Positions 9,002 through 18,277 are shown, counted from the stretch's first letter. The stretch is 34,505 nt of DNA from an uncultured Clostridia bacterium (GCA_934254815.1 CAKQME010000018.1:1-34505); one strand, 5' to 3'. A program made the numbers and translations. Notes: generated by a model not told the origin, from the letters alone.

Positions 9002-10746
9002 TTTACCAGTCTTATATTGTTTTTAATAAGGTCTACGCCCGTATTTTTTATCGCGAACGGCAGATTTTCAAGCTTTTCCGCCTTTACGCCGTCGACGTAA
9101 ATATCTTTGAAAGTAATATCTTTAAGGTTTTCGACTCCGCCGTAAACGCCCGCGTGATTATGGTCGGCTACGGAGAGTTTTATTCCCCCGCCGCTCTTCG
9201 CGTAATTACCGAAACTGTCGGTAAGCGTGGACTCTTCGCCCGAATAATCGTAAGAAAATTTAAACCCGTCGAACGTGATATTTTCTATGCTGCCGTAACT
9301 GTCGGGGTCGTGCGCGTTTTCGGGCAGGTCGGTTATCGTCCACATATTGGGCGCGGCGGAAATATTCGCGACGTAACCGAGACAATAATAGCTGTCGCAA
9401 TTTTTAAACGTAACGTTTTTAACCTTATGCCCGTCGCCCACTATCACGAGAAACCCGCCCATGGCTTCGTTCCAGGTCGCCGTCTGACAGAGCAGGCTGC
9501 AATCTTCGAACAATATGCCGTCGACGTCCATCTGCGTTTCCTGTATAAAGCCGAAACCGCGCGTTTTTTCCGCCCACGCCTGATTGTTGCGCCATACGAG
9601 ATTACTACCGCCCGTTCCCGATACGTTAGCCTGACCCTTGGTCGCTTTGACTTCGAAAAGATCGTCTCCCGAACGTATCCAGCTGTTTGTGACAAGCCCG
9701 TTTTTGCAGTTGCAAAGCGCGATTCCGTCGGAATTCATTCTGTAACCGAATATAACCATATCGTTTACCTTTATGTTTTCGCAATCGGTAATAAGCAGAT
9801 TCCACGCCGCGCCGTGCAGCAGAGTAAGACCGTCTACCTCAACGTTTCTGCACCCCTGAAAATTGAACGGGTGGCGGGCGTGAAGCGAAAGTCTCGAAAA
9901 GTCTATAACGCCGTGACCGTAGACTTTGACGTTATCCACGCCCGACGCCTTGAAAAACGCCTGCCAGTTGTTATTGCCCGAATCGTTTATCACGTTGGGT
10001 TCGTTATATTTATCCGGCATACGCGCGAGTATATACGCGCCCGTTTCGAGATAGACCGCGCTGTTACTCTCCATCGTAAGAGCGTCGACTATATGATAGC
10101 CCGACTTAAAGCGGAGCGTAGTTCCGCTTTTTACCGTGATAATGCCGTCCGCGCCGTCGTAATCGACGATTTTTCTTCCGTCCTCGTCGATATTCTCGTT
10201 TTCGCGGACGAAAAACGTAAGCGGGCGTTCGAAATTATACTTGCCGTTAAACAACAGGTTATAAGAGCCGAAATCTTCGACCGTAAACGATATTTCGTCG
10301 TTTTCGACCGTCGGGGTTATACCGAACTTTTCGGGTATCACGACCGCGCTTTCGACTTCGTACTTCGCGTTTACGATAATTTTTATCGGAAAGTCGTTTT
10401 TATCCGCTTCGATATAGCCGAAAGAGTGTACTTCGCTTAACAGCATCGGCACGGAGTAAACGTAAACCTCGGTTTTCGTATCTTTTGCCGAAGTCGCTTC
10501 GGCTTCATAATAAGGGCTTACTATAACGCCCTCTTCGCTCGCTTCGTTCGTCGTCGACTGAGCGAGAAATCTGTCGTAATCGACAAACCCGTCGCCGTTT
10601 AAATCAACCGTCTGCACCGTATCGGGAAATTTTATAGTTTTCAGTCCCGCGTTTATTTTTCCGTCGCTTTTTTTACAACCCGCGGTTACAAGCCCCGCCG
10701 CGAACACGGCGGCAAGCGCAAGCGATATTATCTTCGCGCGTTTCAT
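8998..10746 (-). CDS. GH28-like right-handed beta-helix lipoprotein
   Basis: 582 residues. The signal peptide ends in lipobox VTAGC (C24), so the protein is anchored on the outer face of the membrane. A Ca-loop-like stretch, DLNGDGFVD (48-56), follows, then a beta-sandwich region (about 80-190) and a parallel beta-helix (about 205-560). The polygalacturonase signature is partly kept: N338-S-D340-G and G-D361-D362, with the same 21-residue spacing of the acids as in GH28. The later GHG motif is replaced by RGFGF (396-400), and no RIK motif is evident, so hydrolysis of polygalacturonate is unlikely. It may act on another polymer or only bind. Clan relatives such as GH49 are an alternative. The start overlaps the upstream stop by one base (TAATG). 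Confidence 0.75.
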   Translation of the reverse strand: MKRAKIISLALAAVFAAGLVTAGCKKSDGKINAGLKTIKFPDTVQTVDLNGDGFVDYDRFLAQSTTNEASEEGVIVSPYYEAEATSAKDTKTEVYVYSVPMLLSEVHSFGYIEADKNDFPIKIIVNAKYEVESAVVIPEKFGITPTVENDEISFTVEDFGSYNLLFNGKYNFERPLTFFVRENENIDEDGRKIVDYDGADGIITVKSGTTLRFKSGYHIVDALTMESNSAVYLETGAYILARMPDKYNEPNVINDSGNNNWQAFFKASGVDNVKVYGHGVIDFSRLSLHARHPFNFQGCRNVEVDGLTLLHGAAWNLLITDCENIKVNDMVIFGYRMNSDGIALCNCKNGLVTNSWIRSGDDLFEVKATKGQANVSGTGGSNLVWRNNQAWAEKTRGFGFIQETQMDVDGILFEDCSLLCQTATWNEAMGGFLVIVGDGHKVKNVTFKNCDSYYCLGYVANISAAPNMWTITDLPENAHDPDSYGSIENITFDGFKFSYDYSGEESTLTDSFGNYAKSGGGIKLSVADHNHAGVYGGVENLKDITFKDIYVDGVKAEKLENLPFAIKNTGVDLIKNNIRLVK

Positions 10747-13700
10747 TACTTTTTATCCCCCTTTTTCTTTTTTAAAATAAACTTAACCGAAAGAAAAGCT
10801 CCTGCGCCGACTATCGCCGCCGCGCCGAGTACTATCGCGACTATCGCCGCCGTCGGCAAACCGCGTTTTTCTTCTTCGACGATTATTTTATATTCTTTGA
10901 ACGTCTCGTTGCCCGACTTATCTCTCGCCCTTAAAACGTAGACGTACGTTCCCGTTTCGGAGGGAGTAAAATTATTGCCGACTTCGGTCTTAATGCCGCT
11001 CGGAGAAACAAGCATGGCGAAAGTCTTTATGTTTTTATCCGAATTATCTTTAAAAGTTATTCTCGGCAATCTGACTTTACGCCCAAGCGTAAGTCTTGAC
11101 GGCATTTCGGACGAAAGTATTATTTCGGGCGCGAGCTGATCGCTTACCGAAACCGATTTTATCGTAGCCGAGCGATATTCCGCTTCGCATGCGCCGTAAG
11201 AATACACCGATATATACGAAAAATTTTCGTTATCGGAAATTTCGCTGTATCTGACGTAATCGAGAACCGTGGAATATCCGACTTTTTTATGGTCTATATA
11301 GATATTGATATTATCCGTTCTCGTGTCGCTGTCGGTAACTCTTTCGAGCGACAGCGTAAAAATACCCGTGTTACCCAGACTTTCGGGTCCGAAAAGAGGT
11401 TGAGTAACGTTTCTCGCCGTCTGAACGGTAGCGTAAGTCAACCACTCGGAATTTTCCCTGTATATCATAAAATACAGCGTACCCGCAACGGGTGAAGCGA
11501 AGCCGCCGAGTGCGGGCGACGAACCTATGCCGAGCGACACCCAACAATCTCTGTAATCGCTCGCTCCAGATTTTTTATTGCCAAGCCCCGACACGTCCAA
11601 CGTTATTTCAAGCCCGCCGTTATACGTTTCGAACGGCAAATAGCAATACGACGTATCTTTTACGGTTATTCCGTTCGCGTTCTTTTCCGTCCTGGTTTCG
11701 CCGGCGTACCAGCTTTCGGGTTTGTTTACGTCTCTGTACGATTTACTTTCGTCGGCGTTGATTTTTACGTCGGTTTCGTAATACGAGTAAGTCGTAAGTC
11801 CGTTTTTAGTCGCGCAGTACAAAATACCGTACACGCCCGTTTCGTAAGGAACGAAATTCATTCCGTTTTCTCCGAGGTCGAAAGACAATCCGTCGCCTTT
11901 CGGGTCGGTTATTTTAACTTTCGTAGTAACGCCCTCGCCGTCGTCGTATTCGGGCGCGGGGATAGAGTACGGAACCGCCGTTCTGCCGGTTTCGGCAGGC
12001 TCGTCGTAAAAAATCATTACGGGCGCGCCGTCTTTAAGCTCTACGGCAAGGTAGATATAGTCTACGAGCGTATTGCCGGTATAGTCCCGCGCGGTAAACG
12101 TTATCGTATACTCGCCCGCGTAAACAAGCGGAAATTTTTTTATACTGCCGTCCTCGATAATCTCTACGTCCTTTCCGTAAGAATCGGTTGCCGAAACGGT
12201 GTAATTTTCTATTATTCCGTCGATATCGTCGTAAAAAATCACGTTTTCTATTTCGTAATCGTCGCCCGCGAAAAGTCCGTCTTTACTCTTTTTGCCTATC
12301 GTATAATAATCGCCGTCGGCGGAATACATCGCGGGGCTGTAAGCGTCGGATTTTACTACGGAACGTATTTTGGTTTTTCCGCCCGTCGCCCTGTAACTCA
12401 CAAACACCTTTCCGTCCGCGACGAAATCTTCGACGTTTACCGTGTAACAAGAATCGTAAGACGAATACTGTTCTTTATCTATCCATATTTCTATGCCCGT
12501 CTGCGGAGCCGCCACCCTGCGGACCAACGACAAGCCGTGAACGCCTGTGTTTTTTACTTCCACTTCACCGAGCGAGTAAACGACGTTCCCGCCGTTTTCC
12601 GCCGCGCCGACGAAATAACCCGACATACACAGCACGCCCGACATCTTTTTTATTGTAAAATACAAGCCTTTTTTATCGCGGGCGTCGAAATCGACCTTGC
12701 CCGCCGACGAAACGAACGCAATTTCGAAAGTCTTTTCGTCGTCGAAAATACCCGCGTCGAAAACGGTCTGAAGCGCGGAGGTAAAATCGAGCGGCAACAG
12801 ATAAGAAGCTTCGCCGTCGACGATTATTCCGTCGTCTGCTCCGTTTACGATCGACGCGTCGAACGAATAATAGTTATCGGTATTTTTAAATTCTTCGTCG
12901 TTAAACCGTCTGTCCACGGTCACTCTTAAACTCGCGTTTTCCGCCTTATAGCCAAGGTAAACTCCGTCTCCGAAATCGCAACCCGTATCGGTTACGATTA
13001 TTGTTTCGCCGCCGCAGAGAACTTCAGCCGTTCCGTTTTCGGTCTTGAACGCTATTTTCGGTTCGTATTCGTCCGGCAATTCTATCGTTTTTACGATTTT
13101 ACGTTCGCCGCCGAAAAGATTTATTATATTAAGTTTATAACCGTCGTTTACGGCGATTATCTCTGCCGCCGCGCCCTTATCTCCGAAATAACTTTCGTCG
13201 GAAACCGAAATCTCCGCAAAGCCGTCGGCTTTTAAGTTTTTCACGTCGAACACTATCGACGTTTTACCATCCGCGACAACGGGCAGAAGATAGTTCGCAG
13301 AAGAATTTTCGAGTTTAAAGCCGTCGTATTTTTCCGAAAAACCAACAATGTCGGAAATATCGTAATTATCGGCGGAAGAAATAAGGTCGGTAGCGTAATT
13401 TCCGTTTTTAACCACCGTTCCGTCTTTGATAGTATCGTCTACGCAATAAAACTCGTAAGAATACGAATATTCGCGTTTGCCGTCGGCAATTATTTTATAT
13501 TCGACGACGTATCTGCCAAGCCCTTTCGGAGTTATGCCGAACTCTCCGCCGTCTTCTTCGGCGGGTTGAGAGCTGCCGTCGGGGAATATGACCGAAGCCG
13601 TGATTTTCACGTCGGTCGCTCCGCCCGATAAGCTCACATTTCTCAACGGAATTTTTTCGCCGTCGGCAGGCATATCGAAAAGAGTTTCGCCGTCGGTTAT

Positions 13701-14327
13701 CTGCGGTTTTTCATCGGGATAACCGTCGTAGCGGACTTCGCCCGAAAAGCTCAGTCGCTGCGCGCTCACCCAGGTTTTCGCGCCGCGCATAACTATTTTT
13801 ACGAACAGCTGTTTCTCTCCGCTTAAAGGGCTATCTTCGTCGGCTATATCGAAACTATATCCCGTCACGCCTTTTTGCACGGCGGAAACGCTTTTCACAA
13901 GCTCCAGCCCGTCCGCCGTAACGCCCGCGTAAACGGAAACGCCGCAACCGAGATTGCCGCCCCAGTCGTCGATTCTGCCGTTGAAAAGCAGAGAAAGGGT
14001 ATGTATTACCTTATCGCTAACCGCCTTATCGGCAACTATTTTATAAGTAACATATCCCTCGTAAACGCTATTATCCGTACCCCACACGGAAAGACCTTTA
14101 ATCTCTCCGCCGGGAATTGCGGTTTTCAGGTTCTCGGTAGCGTAAACGTCGTCTTTCCACTTAAGCGCGGAGCCGTCGCCATCGTAAGAAGAAAAATCGA
14201 ACGAATAGCCTATTTCTACCGAATTATCTCTTTCAGCCGCGTTCGTAGTAAGCGAAACGCCGAACGCGGCGGCGAAAATCGCCGCCGTTATCAGCGTTAT
14301 AAGCAATCTGAATTTTACTTTTCTCAT
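10746..14327 (-). CDS. Large membrane-anchored surface protein with repeated lectin-like and Ig-like domains
   Basis: 1193 residues with a Sec signal peptide (about 1-31) and a C-terminal membrane helix (about 1157-1185) followed by the basic tail KKKKGDKK. There is no LPxTG motif. An N-terminal beta-sandwich module (40-200) resembles modules in the other secreted proteins of the locus. Three LamG-like modules follow the pattern YLLP or YLPF (about 345-470, 508-660 and 893-1062), alternating with four Ig-like domains (about 205-295, 675-762, 767-855 and 1065-1150). The last ends in the RARDKSGNETFKEYKI pattern typical of bacterial surface Ig repeats. No catalytic motif is seen, so a glycan-binding or scaffold role is inferred. 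Its ribosome binding site is weak, and a repeat hairpin separates it from the permease gene. Confidence 0.75.
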   Translation of the reverse strand: MRKVKFRLLITLITAAIFAAAFGVSLTTNAAERDNSVEIGYSFDFSSYDGDGSALKWKDDVYATENLKTAIPGGEIKGLSVWGTDNSVYEGYVTYKIVADKAVSDKVIHTLSLLFNGRIDDWGGNLGCGVSVYAGVTADGLELVKSVSAVQKGVTGYSFDIADEDSPLSGEKQLFVKIVMRGAKTWVSAQRLSFSGEVRYDGYPDEKPQITDGETLFDMPADGEKIPLRNVSLSGGATDVKITASVIFPDGSSQPAEEDGGEFGITPKGLGRYVVEYKIIADGKREYSYSYEFYCVDDTIKDGTVVKNGNYATDLISSADNYDISDIVGFSEKYDGFKLENSSANYLLPVVADGKTSIVFDVKNLKADGFAEISVSDESYFGDKGAAAEIIAVNDGYKLNIINLFGGERKIVKTIELPDEYEPKIAFKTENGTAEVLCGGETIIVTDTGCDFGDGVYLGYKAENASLRVTVDRRFNDEEFKNTDNYYSFDASIVNGADDGIIVDGEASYLLPLDFTSALQTVFDAGIFDDEKTFEIAFVSSAGKVDFDARDKKGLYFTIKKMSGVLCMSGYFVGAAENGGNVVYSLGEVEVKNTGVHGLSLVRRVAAPQTGIEIWIDKEQYSSYDSCYTVNVEDFVADGKVFVSYRATGGKTKIRSVVKSDAYSPAMYSADGDYYTIGKKSKDGLFAGDDYEIENVIFYDDIDGIIENYTVSATDSYGKDVEIIEDGSIKKFPLVYAGEYTITFTARDYTGNTLVDYIYLAVELKDGAPVMIFYDEPAETGRTAVPYSIPAPEYDDGEGVTTKVKITDPKGDGLSFDLGENGMNFVPYETGVYGILYCATKNGLTTYSYYETDVKINADESKSYRDVNKPESWYAGETRTEKNANGITVKDTSYCYLPFETYNGGLEITLDVSGLGNKKSGASDYRDCWVSLGIGSSPALGGFASPVAGTLYFMIYRENSEWLTYATVQTARNVTQPLFGPESLGNTGIFTLSLERVTDSDTRTDNINIYIDHKKVGYSTVLDYVRYSEISDNENFSYISVYSYGACEAEYRSATIKSVSVSDQLAPEIILSSEMPSRLTLGRKVRLPRITFKDNSDKNIKTFAMLVSPSGIKTEVGNNFTPSETGTYVYVLRARDKSGNETFKEYKIIVEEEKRGLPTAAIVAIVLGAAAIVGAGAFLSVKFILKKKKGDKK

Positions 14328-14393
14328 CTATGATTCCATAACCTTATTTTATTTGACGGACCAAGCGGCAACCCGAAGCGTAATTCGAGTATA

Positions 14394-14493
14394 AGTCCGC
14401 ACTTTTTCGGTGGGATTCTTCACTTCGTTCAGAATGACATATAATATATTTATGTCATATTGAGCGTTAGCGAAATATCCCGCCGTATCAAGT
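14394..14493. repeat. Two half-copies of the foldback repeat forming an intercistronic hairpin
   Basis: The right half of one unit (14394-14438, ending CAGAATGAC) is followed by the left half of another (14454-14493, starting GTCATATTGAGCG). The arms 14409-14440 and 14452-14484 are imperfect complements around an AT-rich loop, so the transcript could fold into a stem of about 30 bp. It sits in the 169-bp gap between the permease gene and the large surface-protein gene, inside the presumed operon. Confidence 0.85.
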
Positions 14494-14496
14494 ATG

Positions 14497-15336
14497 TTAT
14501 AATTTAATACCCGAACTCGCTAACCCCTCGACGTAAAACCTGTTGCAGAATACAAACAACAACACTACGGGAACCGATGACACCAGATAAGCCGCAAACT
14601 TTACGGGCTGAGCTATGTTCGCGCTGTTTTCATACGCGAATACCAACCCCGCCGCTATCGTATATTTACTTTCGGAAAGTATTATCTGCGGCCACAGATA
14701 ATCGCTCCATACGTTTGTTATCTGCATTATTACGAGCGTAGCTATTATCGGCATAGAAAGCGGTACGCCTATACGAATGAATTTTACAAACGCGTCCGCG
14801 CCGTCTAAATCCGCCGCTTCGAACAACTCGTTCGGCAACCCCGCGTAAAACCCGTTGAGCAAAAACACGCCGAACACGCAACCGCCCGTCCACATAGGTA
14901 TCAGAAGCGCGAACAGACTGTTCTGAAGCCCGAAAGTTTTATACAGCAGGAACTGAGAAGTGAGCGATAAAACGCCCGGTAACATCGTAAGCCCTAAAAT
15001 CATCGAAAAACATATTTTAGAACCCTTGAATTTGAGTTTGGACATCGAAAACGACGCCATCGAAGATATAAACACAAGTCCGCTTATACCGAACACCGCG
15101 ACTATCAGCGTATTGAAAAGATAGCCTTTGATATTATTGAACGCCTGAGTTACGTTGGTAAGTCTTAACGGCAACGCGGGCAACCATTTGTTTGTGTTAT
15201 ACGTCGTACCCGATTTGAACGCGCCGAACACCATCATCGCCAACGGATACAACACCATTATCAGCGATATAATCATTACGGCGTGCAAAACTATCTGCGA
15301 GATTTTTATTCCCGTCTTTTTTCCGTTCTTATACAT
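14497..15336 (-). CDS. Carbohydrate ABC transporter permease (MalG-like, CUT1)
   Basis: 279 residues with about six membrane helices (for example 15-37, 72-97, 108-130, 140-162, 190-210, 248-268). It is one half of the membrane channel of a sugar importer. The EAA loop that contacts the ATPase is clear: LFEAADLDGADAF (171-183) followed by the invariant G190. It overlaps the partner permease by 8 bp. No ATP-binding subunit is encoded nearby; many Firmicutes CUT1 systems share an MsmX/UgpC-type ATPase encoded elsewhere. The sugar cannot be deduced from the permease. Confidence 0.95.
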   Translation of the reverse strand: MYKNGKKTGIKISQIVLHAVMIISLIMVLYPLAMMVFGAFKSGTTYNTNKWLPALPLRLTNVTQAFNNIKGYLFNTLIVAVFGISGLVFISSMASFSMSKLKFKGSKICFSMILGLTMLPGVLSLTSQFLLYKTFGLQNSLFALLIPMWTGGCVFGVFLLNGFYAGLPNELFEAADLDGADAFVKFIRIGVPLSMPIIATLVIMQITNVWSDYLWPQIILSESKYTIAAGLVFAYENSANIAQPVKFAAYLVSSVPVVLLFVFCNRFYVEGLASSGIKL

Positions 15337-16252
15337 CTTCCTTACTATCTCCGAACTTAACGAATTTGAACGATATCACCGTGAATATCATTATTATCAG
15401 AAAGAGTATCACTCCGACCGCCGCAGCCTGACCGTATTCCCCGTCGCCGTACATACGTTTATACATAAAGTAACCCGGAACGTAAGTCGAATAGCCCGGT
15501 CCGCCGTTGGTAAGCACCACCTGAGTGCCGTAATCCTGCAAACCGCCGATAATGCCGAAAATAAGGAAATACCTTATCTGCCCCGATATAAGCGGAAGGT
15601 GTATTTTCATTATCTTCTGAAAAGTCGTCGCGCCGTCCAAATCCGCCGCTTCGAAGATGTCCTTGGGGATATTCATTATACCCGAAAGATATATAAGCAC
15701 CTGCGAGCCGCCTATCCACGGAAAGCCCATAAACTCTATCGCGAAAATAGTTTGCCACGGTTTTTCGGCGTTAAGCCAGTTTATTCCCTCGCCCTCGCCT
15801 ATAAAACCGAGCGCGCGCACGATAGTGTTCATAAGCGCGTCGGGCGCGCTGTTATATATCTGTTTCCACACGAGGTTGAAAACGACGCCGGGCGCGACCA
15901 TAGGCAAAAGCACCAGTATACGGTATTTCGACTGAGCTTTAACGCTCTTTATATTGAAAATTATCTCGGCGTAAATAAGCGGAGTTACTATGCCCGAAAT
16001 AAGTCTCGGTATCTGTATTATTAGCATCGACTTGAAAGAATTGACGAATTCGGGCGTCTGAAACAACTTGATAAAGTTGTCGAACGCGACGAAATCGACT
16101 TTTTTCATAGGAGTCGAAGTCTTGTTGGTAAACGCCAGGATTATACCGTAAACGGGCGGATAATAACAGAAAATAAGTATACCTATCATCAGCGGCGCGA
16201 CCATTAAATACGCCGCTTTGTGCCGCCACACATATGCGAAAAATTTATTCAT
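15329..16252 (-). CDS. Carbohydrate ABC transporter permease (MalF/LplB-like, CUT1)
   Basis: About 307 residues and the first of the two permeases. Hydrophobic helices begin at APLMIGILIFCYY near the N terminus, and the EAA loop IFEAADLDGATTF is at about 199-211. ATG at 16252 is preferred over the in-frame GTG at 16261, because AAAGGTGAG lies just before the ATG. With that start the stop of the upstream gene and this ATG read TGA-T-ATG, a coupled arrangement. It forms a heterodimer with the permease at 14497-15336 and takes substrate from the binding lipoprotein at 16699-18252. Confidence 0.95.
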   Translation of the reverse strand: MNKFFAYVWRHKAAYLMVAPLMIGILIFCYYPPVYGIILAFTNKTSTPMKKVDFVAFDNFIKLFQTPEFVNSFKSMLIIQIPRLISGIVTPLIYAEIIFNIKSVKAQSKYRILVLLPMVAPGVVFNLVWKQIYNSAPDALMNTIVRALGFIGEGEGINWLNAEKPWQTIFAIEFMGFPWIGGSQVLIYLSGIMNIPKDIFEAADLDGATTFQKIMKIHLPLISGQIRYFLIFGIIGGLQDYGTQVVLTNGGPGYSTYVPGYFMYKRMYGDGEYGQAAAVGVILFLIIMIFTVISFKFVKFGDSKEDV

Positions 16253-16253
16253 A

Positions 16254-16688
16254 TCACTCACCTTTGCTCTGAAGCGAAACGGTAAACGTATAAGTCGCGT
16301 TGACCTCTATGAAAACGGAATTTCCGAGGTCTTTTACGATAAAATCAACGTCGTCCGCCGGGGCGTATTTCGTTTCGTTATAGGGAACGTAAGTAAAGGT
16401 TATACACCCCTCTTCGTCGGTATAGCCGATTTGTCCGCCGCTCCAGCTGCCCGCCGAAGCCGTAATTTCCACTTCATGCCCATTGCACGGTCTGCCGTTT
16501 CTCGTAACTTTGAAAGTTAAATCTACGCTTTCGCGATTGCTCGCGACGGGGGTAGTGTCGGATATATAGGTTCTTTCTACTTTAAACTCCGAAGCGCGAA
16601 CGCTGTCGAACGCCCAACCGAGAAAAATAACCGCCGCTATTATCCCCGTAACCAGAAGCTTTATGGCAAGTCCGCCGTTTTTTTTCAT
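16254..16688 (-). CDS. Small exported Ig-like (Big_1/invasin-type) protein in the sugar transporter operon
   Basis: 144 residues. An N-terminal hydrophobic helix (about 8-28) is either a signal peptide (cleavage after VRAS possible) or a membrane anchor. The rest is a single beta-sandwich resembling bacterial Ig-like domain 1: DLTFKVTRNGRPCNGHEVEI, then the TDEEGCITFTY turn in which this family usually has TDxxG. It is wedged between the binding-protein gene (10 bp upstream) and the first permease, and is well translated (AAGGGTG site), so it is probably a partner of the importer or its substrate. I know of no standard subunit of CUT1 importers with this form. The role is unknown. Confidence 0.7.
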   Translation of the reverse strand: MKKNGGLAIKLLVTGIIAAVIFLGWAFDSVRASEFKVERTYISDTTPVASNRESVDLTFKVTRNGRPCNGHEVEITASAGSWSGGQIGYTDEEGCITFTYVPYNETKYAPADDVDFIVKDLGNSVFIEVNATYTFTVSLQSKGE

Positions 16689-16698
16689 ATCTTCACCC

Positions 16699-18252
16699 TT
16701 ACGACGCGAGATTCCAACCCGTAGTGTTTATCGAAAACGCTTTTACGAATTCTTTCGCGCCCGTGGTCTGATTCGTATTGAGATTTTTCATAAACGTGGC
16801 TTCCGACATTTTTCCGCTACCCGTAACCCACATTTCGAAATCTTTGTTTATAAGCCCCGAACAAACCGAAGTATAACCCGTAGGCCACGTTGCGGAATAC
16901 GAAACTTTGGGGAATTTCATTTCTTTCCAGCCTATATTATCGATAAGCGCGTTATAGCCGCTGCCTTTAACCGCGCCCTTTGTTCCGCCTTTCTCTTCGG
17001 CTATCTGCGTATTGTTCTCGACGGAAGTAAGGAACATAAGAAAATCTATCGCTCTGTCGAGTTTAGCCTGATTATACGTTCCGTCGGAATTAAGCACGGC
17101 GGGTTTCATTACGTTAAGCGCGACCGATACGGGGCAGATAACGTCGTCGTAAGAATCGTAATATTCGGTTTTAGCCGCGGTCTTGAAAGTGTTTTCGTCG
17201 GCTATCGGCATCGGGAAAATTCCGTATTCGAATTTTCGCGCCGTGTTGTTTTCCTCCATCGGAATCTGCCACAAGCCGTTTTCGATCATCGCGAGCTTGC
17301 CGCTGTCCCAACTCGTCTTATAATCTCTGCCGACCCATTTATTGCCTTCGAGATATTTTCTGTAATAGTTGTAGGCTTCTTTATACACCTGACGGGCAGG
17401 GCTGTCGGCTTTTGTCGGGTCGAATTTTCCCTCCAGAACGCCTCGCAGAACTTCCAGATTGGTAAGTTCGCCGTCTCCGTCGTAATCTATACCGTATTTC
17501 TCCGTCGCGGGGGCGTTCATACCGGCAAGAACCTGCGGGGTAAGGTTAAACTGCATCGCCCACTGATACAAGCCTATGCTCGTGTAGCCCGAATACGGCT
17601 GAACGCGGTCTACGCCCTTAAGCCCCTCTAACACGTTTTTATATTCTTCCCAGTTAGACGGGGTCTTTTTGACAAGGTCTTTATTATAGAAAATAGCCGT
17701 CTGGCTACCCGCCGAAAGGACTATCGGCAACGCGACTATTTCGCCCTTTACGTTCTGTACTGTATTATCCTCGAGAACGTAATCGTAGAACATATCGCGC
17801 CATTTTACGCTGCCCGCCTCGCCCGCTTTGGCGTAGGGGTTGGGTTTATCGAGATACTCGTCGAGCGTAACGTACCAATCTCTGTCCTGATAATAATTGA
17901 GCGCGGTATAGCCTATAACGGGGCATGTGCCTGTAGACATCTTCGTGGAATACCACTGAGTTATTTTCTCTATATCGTCGCCCGTGGATCTGCCGTATTC
18001 GGTAGCCCATTTAACCGTAACGCCCGTAAGTTTTTTATATTCTTCGGCTATGTATTTGCTCGCCTGAATAACTTCGGGGTTATCTACCGTAGCCGTAGTG
18101 TTGCTTGTAGGCATAAGCGAACCCAAGTCGACAATCATTTCTTCGTCGGAATTGTTTCCGCCGTTGCCGCCGCACGAGGCTAACGAAAACGCCGCGAAAG
18201 CGACCGACGCCAGAATAAGCGACGTAAGTTTTTTAAATCTGCTCTTTTTCAT
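16699..18252 (-). CDS. Sugar-binding lipoprotein of the ABC importer
   Basis: 517 residues. The signal peptide ends in lipobox SLASC (C27), and a short Gly/Asn linker follows. The fold is that of extracellular solute-binding protein family 1: IFYNKDLVKK at 187-196, SWDSGKLAMIENGLW in the middle and VALNVMKP later. It captures oligosaccharide outside the cell and delivers it to the two permeases. A canonical 12-residue calcium loop, DYDGDGELTNLE (255-266, ligands D255, D257, D259, T263, E266), lies in the centre, which is unusual for the family. At 517 residues it is longer than many 420-450 residue homologues. The start is ATG at 18252 with GGAGGG, 25 bp after the AraC gene. Confidence 0.93.
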   Translation of the reverse strand: MKKSRFKKLTSLILASVAFAAFSLASCGGNGGNNSDEEMIVDLGSLMPTSNTTATVDNPEVIQASKYIAEEYKKLTGVTVKWATEYGRSTGDDIEKITQWYSTKMSTGTCPVIGYTALNYYQDRDWYVTLDEYLDKPNPYAKAGEAGSVKWRDMFYDYVLEDNTVQNVKGEIVALPIVLSAGSQTAIFYNKDLVKKTPSNWEEYKNVLEGLKGVDRVQPYSGYTSIGLYQWAMQFNLTPQVLAGMNAPATEKYGIDYDGDGELTNLEVLRGVLEGKFDPTKADSPARQVYKEAYNYYRKYLEGNKWVGRDYKTSWDSGKLAMIENGLWQIPMEENNTARKFEYGIFPMPIADENTFKTAAKTEYYDSYDDVICPVSVALNVMKPAVLNSDGTYNQAKLDRAIDFLMFLTSVENNTQIAEEKGGTKGAVKGSGYNALIDNIGWKEMKFPKVSYSATWPTGYTSVCSGLINKDFEMWVTGSGKMSEATFMKNLNTNQTTGAKEFVKAFSINTTGWNLAS

Positions 18253-18277
18253 TTTTCTTACCCTCCGATAATATTTA

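Noticed and set aside
9154..10440. Long open frame of 428 codons on the plus strand
   Set aside because: It lies wholly antisense to the GH28-like gene, has no ribosome site, and its composition (Arg, Val, Ile, Phe rich) is that of a mirrored frame. Similar antisense frames at 2521-3465 and 25056-26057 were dropped for the same reason.
10746..14327. LPxTG-type cell-wall anchor in the large surface protein
   Set aside because: The C-terminal helix and basic tail are present but no LPxTG or variant precedes them (EEEKRGLPTAA). It was called a membrane anchor.
15329..16261. GTG at 16261 as the start of the first permease
   Set aside because: No ribosome site precedes it, whereas AAAGGTGAG fits the ATG at 16252.
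14497..18252. ABC transporter ATPase subunit within the sugar operon
   Set aside because: No Walker motifs are encoded anywhere between 2410 and 24050; the only ABC ATPase in the window is the ABC-F protein, which is not a transporter subunit.
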